NCBI GenBank assembly: GCA_904066235.2
Contig: CAJFCV020000006.1
Span: 372,001-436,000, forward strand
Source of the DNA: Bursaphelenchus xylophilus
Lineage: Eukaryota > Nematoda > Chromadorea > Rhabditida > Aphelenchoididae
Reading direction: 5' to 3'
Length of the DNA: 64,000 bases
The first letter of the stretch is position 1, and each line of letters begins with the position of its first letter. The notes under the pieces were generated by a model that was not told the origin of the DNA, searched no databases, and saw only the letters and a program-made list of their open reading frames with translations. Of this stretch, positions 14,801-28,400 are shown piece after piece. Made by a program: the position numbers and the translations under genes.

Positions 14801-17800
14801 CATACACCGTTCGAACCATAATCGAATGAAATTTCAGAATGCGGAGTTTCAGCTTCTTTGGAGTCAAATTACGCCGGTAGCGAGCGAAAAACTTTGATAT
14901 TGTACTAGAAAAGTGTTTAGAAAAAAAGTGAATTAGCGATGTCGGAGTGAAGGGACGTGGCATACACCGTTCGAACGACAATCGAATGAAATTTCAGAAT
15001 GCGGAGTTTCAGCTTCTTTGGAGTCAAATTACGCCGGTAGCGAGCGAAAAACTTTGATATTGTACTAGAAAAGTGTTTAGAAAAAAAGTGAATTAGCGAT
15101 GTCGGAGTGAAGGGACGTGGCATACACCGTTCGAACCATAATCGAATGAAATTTCAGAATGCGGAGTTTCAGCTTCTTTGGAGTCAAATTACGCCGGTAG
15201 CGAGCGAAAAACTTTGATATTGTACTAGAAAAGTGTTTAGAAAAAAAGTGAATTAGCGATGTCGGAGTGAAGGGACGTGGCATACACCGTTCGAACCATA
15301 ATCGAATGAAATTTCAGAATGCGGAGTTTCAGCTTCTTTGGAGTCAAATTACGCCGGTAGCGAGCGAAAAACTTTGATATTATACTAGAAAAGTGTTTAG
15401 AAAAAAAGTGAATTAGCGATGTCGGAGTGAAGGGACGTGGCATACACCGTTCGAACCATAATCGAATGAAATTTCAGAATGCGGAGTTTCAGCTTCTTTG
15501 GAGTCAAATTACGCCGGTAGCGAGCGAAAAACTTTGATATTGTACTAGAAAAGTGTTTAGAAAAAAGTGAATTAGCGATGTCGGAGTGAAGGGACGTGGC
15601 ATACACCGTTCGAACGACAATCGAATGAAATTTCAGAATGCGGAGTTTCAGCTTCTTTGGAGTCAAATTACGCCGGTAGCGAGCGAAAAACTTTGATATT
15701 GTACTAGAAAAGTGTTTAGAAAAAAAGTGAATTAGCGATGTCGGAGTGAAGGGACGTGGCATACACCGTTCGAACCATAATCGAATGAAATTTCAGAATG
15801 CGGAGTTTCAGCTTCTTTGGAGTCAAATTACGCCGGTAGCGAGCGAAAAACTTTGATATTGTACTAGAAAAGTGTTTAGAAAAAAAGTGAATTAGCGATG
15901 TCGGAGTGAAGGGACGTGGCATACACCGTTCGAACCATAATCGAATGAAATTTCAGAATGCGGAGTTTCAGCTTCTTTGGAGTCAAATTACGCCGGTAGC
16001 GAGCGAAAAACTTTGATATTGTACTAGAAAAGTGTTTAGAAAAAAAGTGAATTAGCGATGTCGGAGTGAAGGGACGTGGCATACACCGTTCGAACGACAA
16101 TCGAATGAAATTTCAGAATGCGGAGTTTCAGCTTCTTTGGAGTCAAATTACGCCGGTAGCGAGCGAAAAACTTTGATATTGTACTAGAAAAGTGTTTAGA
16201 AAAAAGTGAATTAGCGATGTCGGAGTGAAGGGACGTGGCATACACCGTTCGAACCATAATCGAATGAAATTTCAGAATGCGGAGTTTCAGCTTCTTTGGA
16301 GTCAAATTACGCCGGTAGCGAGCGAAAAACTTTGATATTGTACTAGAAAAGTGTTTAGAAAAAAAGTGAATTAGCGATGTCGGAGTGAAGGGACGTGGCA
16401 TACACCGTTCGAACGACAATCGAATGAAATTTCAGAATGCGGAGTTTCAGCTTCTTTGGAGTCAAATTACGCCGGTAGCGAGCGAAAAACTTTGATATTG
16501 TACTAGAAAAGTGTTTAGAAAAAAAGTGAATTAGCGATGTCGGAGTGAAGGGACGTGGCATACACCGTTCGAACCATAATCGAATGAAATTTCAGAATGC
16601 GGAGTTTCAGCTTCTTTGGAGTCAAATTACGCCGGTAGCGAGCGAAAAACTTTGATATTGTACTAGAAAAGTGTTTAGAAAAAAAGTGAATTAGCGATGT
16701 CGGAGTGAAGGGACGTGGCATACACCGTTCGAACGACAATCGAATGAAATTTCAGAATGCGGAGTTTCAGCTTCTTTGGAGTCAAATTACGCCGGTAGCG
16801 AGCGAAAAACTTTGATATTGTACTAGAAAAGTGTTTAGAAAAAAAGTGAATTAGCGATGTCGGAGTGAAGGGACGTGGCATACACCGTTCGAACCATAAT
16901 CGAATGAAATTTCAGAATGCGGAGTTTCAGCTTCTTTGGAGTCAAATTACGCCGGTAGCGAGCGAAAAACTTTGATATTGTACTAGAAAAGTGTTTAGAA
17001 AAAAGTGAATTAGCGATGTCGGAGTGAAGGGACGTGGCATACACCGTTCGAACCATAATCGAATGAAATTTCAGAATGCGGAGTTTCAGCTTCTTTGGAG
17101 TCAAATTACGCCGGTAGCGAGCGAAAAACTTTGATATTGTACTAGAAAAGTGTTTAGAAAAAAAGTGAATTAGCGATGTCGGAGTGAAGGGACGTGGCAT
17201 ACACCGTTCGAACCATAATCGAATGAAATTTCAGAATGCGGAGTTTCAGCTTCTTTGGAGTCAAATTACGCCGGTAGCGAGCGAAAAACTTTGATATTAT
17301 ACTAGAAAAGTGTTTAGAAAAAAAGTGAATTAGCGATGTCGGAGTGAAGGGACGTGGCATACACCGTTCGAACCATAATCGAATGAAATTTCAGAATGCG
17401 GAGTTTCAGCTTCTTTGGAGTCAAATTACGCCGGTAGCGAGCGAAAAACTTTGATATTGTACTAGAAAAGTGTTTAGAAAAAAGTGAATTAGCGATGTCG
17501 GAGTGAAGGGACGTGGCATACACCGTTCGAACGACAATCGAATGAAATTTCAGAATGCGGAGTTTCAGCTTCTTTGGAGTCAAATTACGCCGGTAGCGAG
17601 CGAAAAACTTTGATATTGTACTAGAAAAGTGTTTAGAAAAAAAGTGAATTAGCGATGTCGGAGTGAAGGGACGTGGCATACACCGTTCGAACCATAATCG
17701 AATGAAATTTCAGAATGCGGAGTTTCAGCTTCTTTGGAGTCAAATTACGCCGGTAGCGAGCGAAAAACTTTGATATTGTACTAGAAAAGTGTTTAGAAAA

Positions 17801-20800
17801 AAGTGAATTAGCGATGTCGGAGTGAAGGGACGTGGCATACACCGTTCGAACCATAATCGAATGAAATTTCAGAATGCGGAGTTTCAGCTTCTTTGGAGTC
17901 AAATTACGCCGGTAGCGAGCGAAAAACTTTGATATTGTACTAGAAAAGTGTTTAGAAAAAAGTGAATTAGCGATGTCGGAGTGAAGGGACGTGGCATACA
18001 CCGTTCGAACCATAATCGAATGAAATTTCAGAATGCGGAGTTTCAGCTTCTTTGGAGTCAAATTACGCCGGTAGCGAGCGAAAAACTTTGATATTATACT
18101 AGAAAAGTGTTTAGAAAAAAAGTGAATTAGCGATGTCGGAGTGAAGGGACGTGGCATACACCGTTCGAACGACAATCGAATGAAATTTCAGAATGCGGAG
18201 TTTCAGCTTCTTTGGAGTCAAATTACGCCGGTAGCGAGCGAAAAACTTTGATATTGTACTAGAAAAGTGTTTAGAAAAAAAGTGAATTAGCGATGTCGGA
18301 GTGAAGGGACGTGGCATACACCGTTCGAACCATAATCGAATGAAATTTCAGAATGCGGAGTTTCAGCTTCTTTGGAGTCAAATTACGCCGGTAGCGAGCG
18401 AAAAACTTTGATATTGTACTAGAAAAGTGTTTAGAAAAAAGTGAATTAGCGATGTCGGAGTGAAGGGACGTGGCATACACCGTTCGAACCATAATCGAAT
18501 GAAATTTCAGAATGCGGAGTTTCAGCTTCTTTGGAGTCAAATTACGCCGGTAGCGAGCGAAAAACTTTGATATTATACTAGAAAAGTGTTTAGAAAAAAG
18601 TGAATTAGCGATGTCGGAGTGAAGGGACGTGGCATACACCGTTCGAACCATAATCGAATGAAATTTCAGAATGCGGAGTTTCAGCTTCTTTGGAGTCAAA
18701 TTACGCCGGTAGCGAGCGAAAAACTTTGATATTGTACTAGAAAAGTGTTTAGAAAAAAGTGAATTAGCGATGTCGGAGTGAAGGGACGTGGCATACACCG
18801 TTCGAACCATAATCGAATGAAATTTCAGAATGCGGAGTTTCAGCTTCTTTGGAGTCAAATTACGCCGGTAGCGAGCGAAAAACTTTGATATTGTACTAGA
18901 AAAGTGTTTAGAAAAAAGTGAATTAGCGATGTCGGAGTGAAGGGACGTGGCATACACCGTTCGAACGACAATCGAATGAAATTTCAGAATGCGGAGTTTC
19001 AGCTTCTTTGGAGTCAAATTACGCCGGTAGCGAGCGAAAAACTTTGATATTGTACTAGAAAAGTGTTTAGAAAAAAAGTGAATTAGCGATGTCGGAGTGA
19101 AGGGACGTGGCATACACCGTTCGAACGACAATCGAATGAAATTTCAGAATGCGGAGTTTCAGCTTCTTTGGAGTCAAATTACGCCGGTAGCGAGCGAAAA
19201 ACTTTGATATTGTACTAGAAAAGTGTTTAGAAAAAAGTGAATTAGCGATGTCGGAGTGAAGGGACGTGGCATACACCGTTCGAACCATAATCGAATGAAA
19301 TTTCAGAATGCGGAGTTTCAGCTTCTTTGGAGTCAAATTACGCCGGTAGCGAGCGAAAAACTTTGATATTGTACTAGAAAAGTGTTTAGAAAAAAAGTGA
19401 ATTAGCGATGTCGGAGTGAAGGGACGTGGCATACACCGTTCGAACCATAATCGAATGAAATTTCAGAATGCGGAGTTTCAGCTTCTTTGGAGTCAAATTA
19501 CGCCGGTAGCGAGCGAAAAACTTTGATATTGTACTAGAAAAGTGTTTAGAAAAAAAGTGAATTAGCGATGTCGGAGTGAAGGGACGTGGCATACACCGTT
19601 CGAACGACAATCGAATGAAATTTCAGAATGCGGAGTTTCAGCTTCTTTGGAGTCAAATTACGCCGGTAGCGAGCGAAAAACTTTGATATTGTACTAGAAA
19701 AGTGTTTAGAAAAAAAGTGAATTAGCGATGTCGGAGTGAAGGGACGTGGCATACACCGTTCGAACGATAATCGAATGAAATTTCAGAATGCGGAGTTTCA
19801 GCTTCTTTGGAGTCAAATTACGCCGGTAGCGAGCGAAAAACTTTGATATTGTACTAGAAAAGTGTTTAGAAAAAAGTGAATTAGCGATGTCGGAGTGAAG
19901 GGACGTGGCATACACCGTTCGAACCATAATCGAATGAAATTTCAGAATGCGGAGTTTCAGCTTCTTTGGAGTCAAATTACGCCGGTAGCGAGCGAAAAAC
20001 TTTGATATTGTACTAGAAAAGTGTTTAGAAAAAAGTGAATTAGCGATGTCGGAGTGAAGGGACGTGGCATACACCGTTCGAACCATAATCGAATGAAATT
20101 TCAGAATGCGGAGTTTCAGCTTCTTTGGAGTCAAATTACGCCGGTAGCGAGCGAAAAACTTTGATATTGTACTAGAAAAGTGTTTAGAAAAAAAGTGAAT
20201 TAGCGATGTCGGAGTGAAGGGACGTGGCATACACCGTTCGAACGACAATCGAATGAAATTTCAGAATGCGGAGTTTCAGCTTCTTTGGAGTCAAATTACG
20301 CCGGTAGCGAGCGAAAAACTTTGATATTATACTAGAAAAGTGTTTAGAAAAAAAGTGAATTAGCGATGTCGGAGTGAAGGGACGTGGCATACACCGTTCG
20401 AACCATAATCGAATGAAATTTCAGAATGCGGAGTTTCAGCTTCTTTGGAGTCAAATTACGCCGGTAGCGAGCGAAAAACTTTGATATTGTACTAGAAAAG
20501 TGTTTAGAAAAAAAGTGAATTAGCGATGTCGGAGTGAAGGGACGTGGCATACACCGTTCGAACCATAATCGAATGAAATTTCAGAATGCGGAGTTTCAGC
20601 TTCTTTGGAGTCAAATTACGCCGGTAGCGAGCGAAAAACTTTGATATTGTACTAGAAAAGTGTTTAGAAAAAAAGTGAATTAGCGATGTCGGAGTGAAGG
20701 GACGTGGCATACACCGTTCGAACCATAATCGAATGAAATTTCAGAATGCGGAGTTTCAGCTTCTTTGGAGTCAAATTACGCCGGTAGCGAGCGAAAAACT

Positions 20801-23800
20801 TTGATATTGTACTAGAAAAGTGTTTAGAAAAAAAGTGAATTAGCGATGTCGGAGTGAAGGGACGTGGCATACACCGTTCGAACCATAATCGAATGAAATT
20901 TCAGAATGCGGAGTTTCAGCTTCTTTGGAGTCAAATTACGCCGGTAGCGAGCGAAAAACTTTGATATTGTACTAGAAAAGTGTTTAGAAAAAAAGTGAAT
21001 TAGCGATGTCGGAGTGAAGGGACGTGGCATACACCGTTCGAACCATAATCGAATGAAATTTCAGAATGCGGAGTTTCAGCTTCTTTGGAGTCAAATTACG
21101 CCGGTAGCGAGCGAAAAACTTTGATATTGTACTAGAAAAGTGTTTAGAAAAAAAGTGAATTAGCGATGTCGGAGTGAAGGGACGTGGCATACACCGTTCG
21201 AACGACAATCGAATGAAATTTCAGAATGCGGAGTTTCAGCTTCTTTGGAGTCAAATTACGCCGGTAGCGAGCGAAAAACTTTGATATTGTACTAGAAAAG
21301 TGTTTAGAAAAAAAGTGAATTAGCGATGTCGGAGTGAAGGGACGTGGCATACACCGTTCGAACCATAATCGAATGAAATTTCAGAATGCGGAGTTTCAGC
21401 TTCTTTGGAGTCAAATTACGCCGGTAGCGAGCGAAAAACTTTGATATTGTACTAGAAAAGTGTTTAGAAAAAAAGTGAATTAGCGATGTCGGAGTGAAGG
21501 GACGTGGCATACACCGTTCGAACCATAATCGAATGAAATTTCAGAATGCGGAGTTTCAGCTTCTTTGGAGTCAAATTACGCCGGTAGCGAGCGAAAAACT
21601 TTGATATTGTACTAGAAAAGTGTTTAGAAAAAAGTGAATTAGCGATGTCGGAGTGAAGGGACGTGGCATACACCGTTCGAACCATAATCGAATGAAATTT
21701 CAGAATGCGGAGTTTCAGCTTCTTTGGAGTCAAATTACGCCGGTAGCGAGCGAAAAACTTTGATATTATACTAGAAAAGTGTTTAGAAAAAAGTGAATTA
21801 GCGATGTCGGAGTGAAGGGACGTGGCATACACCGTTCGAACCATAATCGAATGAAATTTCAGAATGCGGAGTTTCAGCTTCTTTGGAGTCAAATTACGCC
21901 GGTAGCGAGCGAAAAACTTTGATATTGTACTAGAAAAGTGTTTAGAAAAAAAGTGAATTAGCGATGTCGGAGTGAAGGGACGTGGCATACACCGTTCGAA
22001 CCATAATCGAATGAAATTTCAGAATGCGGAGTTTCAGCTTCTTTGGAGTCAAATTACGCCGGTAGCGAGCGAAAAACTTTGATATTGTACTAGAAAAGTG
22101 TTTAGAAAAAAAGTGAATTAGCGATGTCGGAGTGAAGGGACGTGGCATACACCGTTCGAACGACAATCGAATGAAATTTCAGAATGCGGAGTTTCAGCTT
22201 CTTTGGAGTCAAATTACGCCGGTAGCGAGCGAAAAACTTTGATATTGTACTAGAAAAGTGTTTAGAAAAAAAGTGAATTAGCGATGTCGGAGTGAAGGGA
22301 CGTGGCATACACCGTTCGAACGACAATCGAATGAAATTTCAGAATGCGGAGTTTCAGCTTCTTTGGAGTCAAATTACGCCGGTAGCGAGCGAAAAACTTT
22401 GATATTGTACTAGAAAAGTGTTTAGAAAAAAAGTGAATTAGCGATGTCGGAGTGAAGGGACGTGGCATACACCGTTCGAACCATAATCGAATGAAATTTC
22501 AGAATGCGGAGTTTCAGCTTCTTTGGAGTCAAATTACGCCGGTAGCGAGCGAAAAACTTTGATATTGTACTAGAAAAGTGTTTAGAAAAAAGTGAATTAG
22601 CGATGTCGGAGTGAAGGGACGTGGCATACACCGTTCGAACCATAATCGAATGAAATTTCAGAATGCGGAGTTTCAGCTTCTTTGGAGTCAAATTACGCCG
22701 GTAGCGAGCGAAAAACTTTGATATTGTACTAGAAAAGTGTTTAGAAAAAAAGTGAATTAGCGATGTCGGAGTGAAGGGACGTGGCATACACCGTTCGAAC
22801 CATAATCGAATGAAATTTCAGAATGCGGAGTTTCAGCTTCTTTGGAGTCAAATTACGCCGGTAGCGAGCGAAAAACTTTGATATTGTACTAGAAAAGTGT
22901 TTAGAAAAAAAGTGAATTAGCGATGTCGGAGTGAAGGGACGTGGCATACACCGTTCGAACCATAATCGAATGAAATTTCAGAATGCGGAGTTTCAGCTTC
23001 TTTGGAGTCAAATTACGCCGGTAGCGAGCGAAAAACTTTGATATTGTACTAGAAAAGTGTTTAGAAAAAAAGTGAATTAGCGATGTCGGAGTGAAGGGAC
23101 GTGGCATACACCGTTCGAACCATAATCGAATGAAATTTCAGAATGCGGAGTTTCAGCTTCTTTGGAGTCAAATTACGCCGGTAGCGAGCGAAAAACTTTG
23201 ATATTGTACTAGAAAAGTGTTTAGAAAAAAGTGAATTAGCGATGTCGGAGTGAAGGGACGTGGCATACACCGTTCGAACCATAATCGAATGAAATTTCAG
23301 AATGCGGAGTTTCAGCTTCTTTGGAGTCAAATTACGCCGGTAGCGAGCGAAAAACTTTGATATTGTACTAGAAAAGTGTTTAGAAAAAAAGTGAATTAGC
23401 GATGTCGGAGTGAAGGGACGTGGCATACACCGTTCGAACCATAATCGAATGAAATTTCAGAATGCGGAGTTTCAGCTTCTTTGGAGTCAAATTACGCCGG
23501 TAGCGAGCGAAAAACTTTGATATTGTACTAGAAAAGTGTTTAGAAAAAAAGTGAATTAGCGATGTCGGAGTGAAGGGACGTGGCATACACCGTTCGAACC
23601 ATAATCGAATGAAATTTCAGAATGCGGAGTTTCAGCTTCTTTGGAGTCAAATTACGCCGGTAGCGAGCGAAAAACTTTGATATTGTACTAGAAAAGTGTT
23701 TAGAAAAAAAGTGAATTAGCGATGTCGGAGTGAAGGGACGTGGCATACACCGTTCGAACGACAATCGAATGAAATTTCAGAATGCGGAGTTTCAGCTTCT

Positions 23801-25499
23801 TTGGAGTCAAATTACGCCGGTAGCGAGCGAAAAACTTTGATATTGTACTAGAAAAGTGTTTAGAAAAAAAGTGAATTAGCGATGTCGGAGTGAAGGGACG
23901 TGGCATACACCGTTCGAACCATAATCGAATGAAATTTCAGAATGCGGAGTTTCAGCTTCTTTGGAGTCAAATTACGCCGGTAGCGAGCGAAAAACTTTGA
24001 TATTGTACTAGAAAAGTGTTTAGAAAAAAAGTGAATTAGCGATGTCGGAGTGAAGGGACGTGGCATACACCGTTCGAACCATAATCGAATGAAATTTCAG
24101 AATGCGGAGTTTCAGCTTCTTTGGAGTCAAATTACGCCGGTAGCGAGCGAAAAACTTTGATATTGTACTAGAAAAGTGTTTAGAAAAAAAGTGAATTAGC
24201 GATGTCGGAGTGAAGGGACGTGGCATACACCGTTCGAACCATAATCGAATGAAATTTCAGAATGCGGAGTTTCAGCTTCTTTGGAGTCAAATTACGCCAT
24301 TAGCGAGCGAAAAACTTTGATATTATACTAGAAAAGTGTTTAGAAAAAAAGTGAATTAGCGATGTCGGAGTGAAGGGACGTGGCATACACCGTTCGAACC
24401 ATAATCGAATGAAATTTCAGAATGCGGAGTTTCAGCTTCTTTGGAGTCAAATTACGCCGGTAGCGAGCGAAAAACTTTGATATTGTACTAGAAAAGTGTT
24501 TAGAAAAAAAGTGAATTAGCGATGTCGGAGTGAAGGGACGTGGCATACACCGTTCGAACCATAATCGAATGAAATTTCAGAATGCGGAGTTTCAGCTTCT
24601 TTGGAGTCAAATTACGCCGGTAGCGAGCGAAAAACTTTGATATTGTACTAGAAAAGTGTTTAGAAAAAAAGTGAATTAGCGATGTCGGAGTGAAGGGACG
24701 TGGCATACACCGTTCGAACGACAATCGAATGAAATTTCAGAATGCGGAGTTTCAGCTTCTTTGGAGTCAAATTACGCCGGTAGCGAGCGAAAAACTTTGA
24801 TATTGTACTAGAAAAGTGTTTAGAAAAAAAGTGAATTAGCGATGTCGGAGTGAAGGGACGTGGCATACACCGTTCGAACGACAATCGAATGAAATTTCAG
24901 AATGCGGAGTTTCAGCTTCTTTGGAGTCAAATTACGCCGGTAGCGAGCGAAAAACTTTGATATTGTACTAGAAAAGTGTTTAGAAAAAAAGTGAATTAGC
25001 GATGTCGGAGTGAAGGGACGTGGCATACACCGTTCGAACCATAATCGAATGAAATTTCAGAATGCGGAGTTTCAGCTTCTTTGGAGTCAAATTACGCCGG
25101 TAGCGAGCGAAAAACTTTGATATTGTACTAGAAAAGTGTTTAGAAAAAAAGTGAATTAGCGATGTCGGAGTGAAGGGACGTGGCATACACCGTTCGAACC
25201 ATAATCGAATGAAATTTCAGAATGCGGAGTTTCAGCTTCTTTGGAGTCAAATTACGCCGGTAGCGAGCGAAAAACTTTGATATTGTACTAGAAAAGTGTT
25301 TAGAAAAAAGTGAATTAGCGATGTCGGAGTGAAGGGACGTGGCATACACCGTTCGAACGACAATCGAATGAAATTTCAGAATGCGGAGTTTCAGCTTCTT
25401 TGGAGTCAAATTACGCCGGTAGCGAGCGAAAAACTTTGATATTGTACTAGAAAAGTGTTTAGAAAAAAAGTGAATTAGCGATGTCGGAGTGAAGGGACG

Positions 25500-28400
25500 T
25501 GGCATACACCGTTCGAACCATAATCGAATGAAATTTCAGAATGCGGAGTTTCAGCTTCTTTGGAGTCAAATTACGCCGGTAGCGAGCGAAAAACTTTGAT
25601 ATTGTACTAGAAAAGTGTTTAGAAAAAAAGTGAATTAGCGATGTCGGAGTGAAGGGACGTGGCATACACCGTTCGAACCATAATCGAATGAAATTTCAGA
25701 ATGCGGAGTTTCAGCTTCTTTGGAGTCAAATTACGCCGGTAGCGAGCGAAAAACTTTGATATTGTACTAGAAAAGTGTTTAGAAAAAAAGTGAATTAGCG
25801 ATGTCGGAGTGAAGGGACGTGGCATACACCGTTCGAACCATAATCGAATGAAATTTCAGAATGCGGAGTTTCAGCTTCTTTGGAGTCAAATTACGCCGGT
25901 AGCGAGCGAAAAACTTTGATATTATACTAGAAAAGTGTTTAGAAAAAAGTGAATTAGCGATGTCGGAGTGAAGGGACGTGGCATACACCGTTCGAACCAT
26001 AATCGAATGAAATTTCAGAATGCGGAGTTTCAGCTTCTTTGGAGTCAAATTACGCCGGTAGCGAGCGAAAAACTTTGATATTGTACTAGAAAAGTGTTTA
26101 GAAAAAAAGTGAATTAGCGATGTCGGAGTGAAGGGACGTGGCATACACCGTTCGAACCATAATCGAATGAAATTTCAGAATGCGGAGTTTCAGCTTCTTT
26201 GGAGTCAAATTACGCCGGTAGCGAGCGAAAAACTTTGATATTGTACTAGAAAAGTGTTTAGAAAAAAAGTGAATTAGCGATGTCGGAGTGAAGGGACGTG
26301 GCATACACCGTTCGAACCATAATCGAATGAAATTTCAGAATGCGGAGTTTCAGCTTCTTTGGAGTCAAATTACGCCGGTAGCGAGCGAAAAACTTTGATA
26401 TTGTACTAGAAAAGTGTTTAGAAAAAAGTGAATTAGCGATGTCGGAGTGAAGGGACGTGGCATACACCGTTCGAACCATAATCGAATGAAATTTCAGAAT
26501 GCGGAGTTTCAGCTTCTTTGGAGTCAAATTACGCCGGTAGCGAGCGAAAAACTTTGATATTGTACTAGAAAAGTGTTTAGAAAAAAAGTGAATTAGCGAT
26601 GTCGGAGTGAAGGGACGTGGCATACACCGTTCGAACCATAATCGAATGAAATTTCAGAATGCGGAGTTTCAGCTTCTTTGGAGTCAAATTACGCCGGTAG
26701 CGAGCGAAAAACTTTGATATTGTACTAGAAAAGTGTTTAGAAAAAAAGTGAATTAGCGATGTCGGAGTGAAGGGACGTGGCATACACCGTTCGAACCATA
26801 ATCGAATGAAATTTCAGAATGCGGAGTTTCAGCTTCTTTGGAGTCAAATTACGCCGGTAGCGAGCGAAAAACTTTGATATTGTACTAGAAAAGTGTTTAG
26901 AAAAAAAGTGAATTAGCGATGTCGGAGTGAAGGGACGTGGCATACACCGTTCGAACCATAATCGAATGAAATTTCAGAATGCGGAGTTTCAGCTTCTTTG
27001 GAGTCAAATTACGCCGGTAGCGAGCGAAAAACTTTGATATTGTACTAGAAAAGTGTTTAGAAAAAAAGTGAATTAGCGATGTCGGAGTGAAGGGACGTGG
27101 CATACACCGTTCGAACCATAATCGAATGAAATTTCAGAATGCGGAGTTTCAGCTTCTTTGGAGTCAAATTACGCCGGTAGCGAGCGAAAAACTTTGATAT
27201 TGTACTAGAAAAGTGTTTAGAAAAAAAGTGAATTAGCGATGTCGGAGTGAAGGGACGTGGCATACACCGTTCGAACCATAATCGAATGAAATTTCAGAAT
27301 GCGGAGTTTCAGCTTCTTTGGAGTCAAATTACGCCGGTAGCGAGCGAAAAACTTTGATATTGTACTAGAAAAGTGTTTAGAAAAAAGTGAATTAGCGATG
27401 TCGGAGTGAAGGGACGTGGCATACACCGTTCGAACCATAATCGAATGAAATTTCAGAATGCGGAGTTTCAGCTTCTTTGGAGTCAAATTACGCCGGTAGC
27501 GAGCGAAAAACTTTGATATTGTACTAGAAAAGTGTTTAGAAAAAAAGTGAATTAGCGATGTCGGAGTGAAGGGACGTGGCATACACCGTTCGAACCATAA
27601 TCGAATGAAATTTCAGAATGCGGAGTTTCAGCTTCTTTGGAGTCAAATTACGCCGGTAGCGAGCGAAAAACTTTGATATTGTACTAGAAAAGTGTTTAGA
27701 AAAAAAGTGAATTAGCGATGTCGGAGTGAAGGGACGTGGCATACACCGTTCGAACCATAATCGAATGAAATTTCAGAATGCGGAGTTTCAGCTTCTTTGG
27801 AGTCAAATTACGCCGGTAGCGAGCGAAAAACTTTGATATTGTACTAGAAAAGTGTTTAGAAAAAAAGTGAATTAGCGATGTCGGAGTGAAGGGACGTGGC
27901 ATACACCGTTCGAACCATAATCGAATGAAATTTCAGAATGCGGAGTTTCAGCTTCTTTGGAGTCAAATTACGCCGGTAGCGAGCGAAAAACTTTGATATT
28001 GTACTAGAAAAGTGTTTAGAAAAAAAGTGAATTAGCGATGTCGGAGTGAAGGGACGTGGCATACACCGTTCGAACCATAATCGAATGAAATTTCAGAATG
28101 CGGAGTTTCAGCTTCTTTGGAGTCAAATTACGCCGGTAGCGAGCGAAAAACTTTGATATTGTACTAGAAAAGTGTTTAGAAAAAAGTGAATTAGCGATGT
28201 CGGAGTGAAGGGACGTGGCATACACCGTTCGAACCATAATCGAATGAAATTTCAGAATGCGGAGTTTCAGCTTCTTTGGAGTCAAATTACGCCGGTAGCG
28301 AGCGAAAAACTTTGATATTGTACTAGAAAAGTGTTTAGAAAAAAGTGAATTAGCGATGTCGGAGTGAAGGGACGTGGCATACACCGTTCGAACCATAATC

